Shown here: positions 4,325 to 6,141 of the stretch, piece after piece
Numbering within the stretch: the first letter of the stretch is position 1
How the letters are laid out: every line of letters begins with the position of its first letter
NCBI GenBank assembly: GCA_011052355.1
Contig: DRJB01000028.1
Span: 1-6,141 of the forward strand
Source: Candidatus Kaiserbacteria bacterium
GTDB taxonomy: Bacteria > Patescibacteriota > Minisyncoccia > Phycocordibacterales > Phycocordibacteraceae
Direction: 5' to 3'
Length of the DNA stretch: 6,141 nt
The notes under the pieces: generated by a model
The model's database searches: none
What the model was told of the DNA's origin: nothing
Seen by the model: the letters and a program-made list of their open reading frames with translations, nothing else
Program-made: the position numbers and the translations under genes

Positions 4325-5890
4325 ATGCCACATAACACCGCCTCAACAAAAAATACTTCCAAACATACGGGAAAAACATCGGGATATGCGACCGTTACTG
4401 CTGCGCAACCGCTTGGCGCCAACGCAACGCTTATCTCTGTAGAAGCGGATGTCGCACGCGGACTCCATGCATTCTCAATCGTCGGACTCGCAGACCGCGC
4501 GGTGGAAGAATCACGTGACAGAATTGCCGCCGCTATTCGCCACGCCGGTTTTATGTCACCAAAATCAGATAATCGGCGCATCACACTTTCTCTCTCGCCC
4601 GCGGATATGAGAAAAGAGGGATCACATTATGATGTTCCGCTCGCACTCTGCTATCTTGTAGCCACAGGTGATATCCCCGCACTTGCGCATACCACACTAT
4701 GCACAGGCGAGCTGTCTCTTGACGGCACTCTTCGCGGTGTGCGCGGAGTGCTTTCGCAAGTGCGCGCGGCACACGCAAACGGTATTACTACCGCCTATGT
4801 GCCACCGGAAAATGCCATTGAGGCAAGTTTGGTTTCCGAAATGGAAGTCTACGCACCAAAAACACTCACCGAACTTATTGAACACCTCAACGGAGAAAGG
4901 GAATTGCTATTGATAAAGACTCCACATCACACACACTCTCCAACACCCGATGTTGATTTCTCAATGATAAAAGGGCAGGAAAGTGCGAAACGCGCGCTTG
5001 AAATCGCGGCAGCGGGGCGCCATAACATTGTTTTATATGGACCGCCGGGCACAGGCAAAACACTCCTTGCAAAAGCACTTCCCGGCATTTTGCCCCCGCT
5101 TACCGAAGAAGAAGTACTTGAAGTAACCGCCATTCATTCTACAGCCGGCATACTTAATCCCGGGTCTGTGGTGTATTGGCCACCATTTCGCGCACCTCAC
5201 CACACCGCCTCGCATGTCGCTATGGTCGGTGGCGGGACTTTCCCCCACGCGGGAGAAATGACGCTTGCGCACAAGGGCATTCTTTTCCTTGACGAGTTTC
5301 CGGAGTTTGCCACACAAACACTTGAGGCGCTTCGCCAGCCACTTGAGGAACGGTGTGTTACCATCTCGCGCACAAAAGCAACCATCACTTTTCCAGCCGA
5401 CTGCATGGTGGTCGCCGCAATGAACCCCGCCCACACTGTTACCGATGATGCATCTCTTGCTATACGCACCGCGCGAAAACAAGCGCGGAAAATATCACGC
5501 CCCATCGCCGACCGTCTTGAGATGTGGGTTGAGGTGCCCGCAATACCGCACGAGACTCTTGGCAAACTTTCCGGTGCCGAAGTATCGCGCGCTGTACAAA
5601 AACGTGTGCGCACCGCGCGCGATTTTGCGCTTGAGCAATACAAAAGTATGTCTGACACGGAAAGAGAAGTATCGCAAAAAGACCTGTCATTCTCAAAAAG
5701 ATGTAGCGCTGAAACCAGAGATACACTGGTGCATGCTTCAAAAAAACTTGATTTGTCTGCGCGCGGTTACTATCGCACACTGCGCTTGGCACACACCATT
5801 GCAAACTTGGAACACTCGCCCAAAGTTACCAAAGAACATATCTTTGAAGCGTTGCAATACCGACCACGCGAAATGTTCGGGTTTTCTTAA
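4325..5890 (+). CDS. comM: ComM/YifB-family Mg-chelatase-like AAA+ ATPase
   Basis: The 521-residue protein has the ComM order: an N-terminal S5/Lon-like ChlI domain (about 20-190, with HAFSIVGLADRAVEESRDRI and LSPADMRKEGSHYDVPLAL), an AAA+ Mg-chelatase domain with Walker A GPPGTGKT (239-246) and Walker B GILFLDEFPEF (318-328), a DR pair in the RPIADRLEMWVEVPA segment (D396/R397), and a C-terminal helical domain with LSARGYYRTLRLAHTIANLE and EALQYR. In naturally competent bacteria ComM is a hexameric helicase that promotes branch migration when incoming DNA recombines. Length is close to the usual 500-510. Two oddities are seen. A Thr/Ser/Lys-rich extension of about 18 residues precedes the domain. 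After AAMNP (364-368) the usual CPCG...CxC cysteine cluster is missing; the protein reads AHTVTDDA and is several residues shorter there. It seems to be a single-gene unit with its own -10 box. Confidence 0.95.
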   Translation: MPHNTASTKNTSKHTGKTSGYATVTAAQPLGANATLISVEADVARGLHAFSIVGLADRAVEESRDRIAAAIRHAGFMSPKSDNRRITLSLSPADMRKEGSHYDVPLALCYLVATGDIPALAHTTLCTGELSLDGTLRGVRGVLSQVRAAHANGITTAYVPPENAIEASLVSEMEVYAPKTLTELIEHLNGERELLLIKTPHHTHSPTPDVDFSMIKGQESAKRALEIAAAGRHNIVLYGPPGTGKTLLAKALPGILPPLTEEEVLEVTAIHSTAGILNPGSVVYWPPFRAPHHTASHVAMVGGGTFPHAGEMTLAHKGILFLDEFPEFATQTLEALRQPLEERCVTISRTKATITFPADCMVVAAMNPAHTVTDDASLAIRTARKQARKISRPIADRLEMWVEVPAIPHETLGKLSGAEVSRAVQKRVRTARDFALEQYKSMSDTEREVSQKDLSFSKRCSAETRDTLVHASKKLDLSARGYYRTLRLAHTIANLEHSPKVTKEHIFEALQYRPREMFGFS

Positions 5891-5904
5891 AACATGAGGG
5901 GTCT

Positions 5905-5932
5905 CCTGCGCGCGCCTGATTGCGCGCGCAGG
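5905..5932 (+). terminator. Hairpin between comM and murA
   Basis: A perfect 11-bp stem, CCTGCGCGCGC (5905-5915) with 5922-5932, has loop CTGATT and starts 14 nt after the comM stop. No U-tract follows; the next bases lead straight into the murA -10 box. It is a likely comM transcript end. It also occupies the place where a murA -35 would lie. Confidence 0.6.
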
Positions 5933-5942
5933 GCATTGAAAA

Positions 5943-5951
5943 TGTTATACT
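5943..5951 (+). promoter_or_regulatory. Extended -10 (TGT-TATACT) of murA
   Basis: TG-N-TATACT ends 8 nt before ATG 5960, so a leaderless transcript is predicted. The -35 position falls in the GC hairpin and has no match. An extended -10 can compensate for a missing -35 in sigma70 promoters. Confidence 0.65.
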
Positions 5952-5959
5952 AAAAATAT

Positions 5960-6141
5960 ATGCCTCTTGAAAACACCTACGATGATGATAAAAAAGACGC
6001 CACACACATGGAAACGGGTGGTTCTTTTATTATTGAAGGACTTGCTGGCGCACACACTCTTGAAGGCGACATTCCGGTTTCCGGAGCAAAAAACGATATC
6101 TTAAAAATAATGGCGGGGGCACTGTTGTTTGAAGACGCTGT
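5960..6141 (+). CDS. murA: UDP-N-acetylglucosamine 1-carboxyvinyltransferase, N-terminal 60 residues, cut by window edge
   Basis: MurA transfers enolpyruvate from PEP to UDP-GlcNAc, the first committed step of peptidoglycan synthesis in the cytoplasm. The visible part has the family opening: FIIEGLAGAHTLEGDIPVSG (23-42), then AKND (43-46) and ILKIMAGALL (47-56). K44 and N45 correspond to E. coli K22 and N23 of the active site; the next residue is Asp, where Ala is usual. The catalytic loop cysteine or aspartate lies outside the window. Compared with E. coli the protein starts about 20 residues early with an acidic stretch (DDDKKD). ATG 6008 (M17) would give a more usual length, but the extended -10 at 5943-5951 fits ATG 5960. 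There is no Shine-Dalgarno sequence. It follows comM with a hairpin between, so it is probably transcribed separately. Confidence 0.9.
   Translation, partial: MPLENTYDDDKKDATHMETGGSFIIEGLAGAHTLEGDIPVSGAKNDILKIMAGALLFEDA

Noticed and set aside
4140..4442. Plus-strand 100-codon frame bridging the end of the DksA-like gene and comM
   Set aside because: It runs through the palindrome (hence EPYPGRFAPGVGL, mirrored on the other strand) and out of frame into comM; there is no coding signal of its own.
5033..5658. Minus-strand open frames of about 150 codons opposite comM
   Set aside because: They are antisense to conserved ComM motifs, show no recognisable domain, and overlap one another in different frames, as expected from codon bias of the real gene.
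675..5932. CRISPR array or phage-like repeat array
   Set aside because: The palindromes are isolated, differ in sequence, and have no regular spacers.

Overview
The window looks like chromosomal DNA of a Candidate Phyla Radiation (Patescibacteria) bacterium, most likely Parcubacteria-like. I infer this from style and not from a database match. The genome is compact and moderately AT-rich. None of the seven genes has a recognisable Shine-Dalgarno sequence, and five have a sigma70-type -10 hexamer ending 5-8 nt before the start codon, as expected for leaderless mRNAs. The genes are housekeeping genes mixed with a CPR-style proline-rich single-pass membrane protein.

Layout: 1-254 (minus strand) is the N-terminal part of a tyrosine recombinase (XerC/D type), cut by the window edge and divergent from the rest. 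On the plus strand follow rpsO (ribosomal protein S15, 403-669, start revised from the longest ORF); a 312-bp gene-free stretch holding a long perfect hairpin, a short tetO-like palindrome and a possible promoter; a NYN/LabA-type putative nuclease (982-1497); a 725-aa membrane protein with a very long Pro/Ala/Thr-rich N-terminal region (1606-3783); a DksA/TraR-like protein with an altered zinc finger (3839-4207); comM/yifB, an AAA+ Mg-chelatase-like ATPase lacking the usual cysteine-rich insert (4325-5890); and the first 60 codons of murA (5960 to the edge).

The genes do not form an obvious single pathway. Translation (S15), peptidoglycan precursor synthesis (MurA), DNA processing (Xer, ComM), RNA metabolism (NYN) and transcription control (DksA-like) sit as mostly separate short units, each with its own start-proximal -10 box and usually a 3' hairpin. 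Only the membrane protein and the DksA-like gene (55-bp gap, no hairpin between them) look likely to share a transcript.

I see no CRISPR array, tRNA, rRNA, insertion sequence, toxin-antitoxin pair or defence system, and no clearly new multigene system. The most notable signals are the start-proximal -10 boxes, and a family of about 50-bp near-perfect palindromes. Two of these lie just after genes and one lies in frame inside the coding region of the membrane protein. Two zinc-binding motifs that are normally conserved (in ComM and the DksA-like protein) are also lost or altered.
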